Below, in pieces: positions 6,263 through 6,734 of a stretch of 6,734 nt of DNA. The position numbers and the translations under genes were made by a program. This DNA comes from an uncultured beta proteobacterium (GTDB taxonomy: Bacteria > Pseudomonadota > Gammaproteobacteria > Burkholderiales > Burkholderiaceae), in the NCBI GenBank assembly GCA_903944255.1, contig CAJARE010000231.1:1-6734 (forward strand), given 5' to 3'. Every line of letters starts with the position of its first letter. The stretch's first letter is position 1. The notes beneath the pieces were generated by a model, which was not told where the DNA came from, did not search any database, and saw nothing but the letters and a program-made list of their open reading frames with translations.

Positions 6263-6734
6263 AAATTTTATTTCTTCGTTTGTTATGGGTCTTACTGGGA
6301 TCTTCAGTAGCCATTAGTTTGGCTTTATGGGCAACGAACGTTTTATCTCCGCTGATGTTGGCATCCTTAGGTGGAACTGCTCTATTTTTATTTGTGATGA
6401 CTACAGCACCAGCTGCACAACCAAGAGCAGTCTTTGGTGCCCATTTAATTAGTGCCCTTATTGGTATCATTGCCTACCAATTATTCGGAGATGCTTTTTG
6501 GGTTTATGTGCTTGCGGTAGTGGTGACGATTGCTGTCTTATTAATAGTGCGATGTGTCCATCCCCCCGCTGGAGCAAACCCCCTGATCATGATCCATGGG
6601 CATGCTGACTTTATTCATTTGGGAATATCGGTCTTATCTGGCGTCACTATTATCTTTGTTGTTGCTTATATTTGGAGTCGACTAGGAGTGTGCTCTACTA
6701 AATACCCTGTGTCTTGGACGCAACCTTCTCCCCC
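6259..6734 (+). CDS. HPP family integral membrane protein (3' partial)
   Basis: An inner-membrane protein of the HPP family, named for its His-Pro-Pro motif; members in cyanobacteria and plastids have been linked to nitrite transport, which does not prove that role here. The frame is open for 158 codons to the right edge, so the C-terminus is cut off, probably close to its end since single-domain members are about 160-200 residues. The order is a first hydrophobic helix (about 3-24), then LASLGGTALFLF (34-45) and a family-like APAAQPRAVFGAHL (51-64), a helix over 65-78, a helix over about 82-97, the signature VRCVHPPAGANP (97-108, HPP at 101-103) and a last helix near 122-140. I chose TTG at 6259 because it overlaps the upstream stop as TTGA, keeps the whole first helix, and has AGAGGA at 6241-6246, although the spacing is long. 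The first in-frame ATG (6355) would delete that helix. Confidence 0.85.
   Translation, partial: MKILFLRLLWVLLGSSVAISLALWATNVLSPLMLASLGGTALFLFVMTTAPAAQPRAVFGAHLISALIGIIAYQLFGDAFWVYVLAVVVTIAVLLIVRCVHPPAGANPLIMIHGHADFIHLGISVLSGVTIIFVVAYIWSRLGVCSTKYPVSWTQPSP

Noticed and set aside
5767..6470. Two reverse-strand open frames (5767-6048 and 6237-6470) opposite the DUF2452-like and HPP genes
   Set aside because: Both are shadows: the + strand frames have good start signals and family motifs, including the HPP signature.

Overview
The gene content and base composition suggest a betaproteobacterium, most likely a low-GC member of the Burkholderiales such as Polynucleobacter. The reasons are the Bug-type (TctC-like) periplasmic binding protein, the CaiB-type CoA-transferase beside an enoyl-CoA hydratase-like protein, and AT-leaning coding sequence. 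This assignment is an inference from gene families and visual codon use; no 16S gene or other taxonomic marker is present.

Left part (1-4912, + strand): five genes in one direction. They are a D-2-hydroxyacid dehydrogenase (5' end outside the window), a family III CoA-transferase, a crotonase-fold protein, a zinc-free MDR quinone-oxidoreductase-type reductase, and a Bug-family solute-binding protein. The gaps are 42, -1, 19 and -1 bases, and two junctions are TAATG stop/start overlaps, so this looks like one operon. Together it reads as a uptake and catabolism unit for an organic acid: capture in the periplasm, CoA activation, acyl-CoA conversion and redox steps. The substrate cannot be told from the sequence. 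The crotonase-like protein lacks both classical catalytic glutamates, so it may not be an ordinary hydratase.

Middle (4913-5378): a small HNH nuclease-like gene on the - strand runs convergently into the operon. Hairpins at the junction probably terminate the operon. A 73-base divergent spacer separates the HNH gene from the next + strand gene.

Right part (5379-6734, + strand): a DCC/DUF393 thiol-disulfide oxidoreductase-like protein, a DUF2452-like protein of unknown function, and an HPP-family membrane protein that runs off the right edge. The last two overlap by four bases (TTGA) and are probably translationally coupled. No RNA genes, insertion sequences, CRISPR arrays or prophage genes were seen. 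The window is mostly ordinary chromosomal sequence; the points most worth a second look are the unassigned acid-catabolism operon, the altered crotonase active site and the DUF2452-HPP pair.
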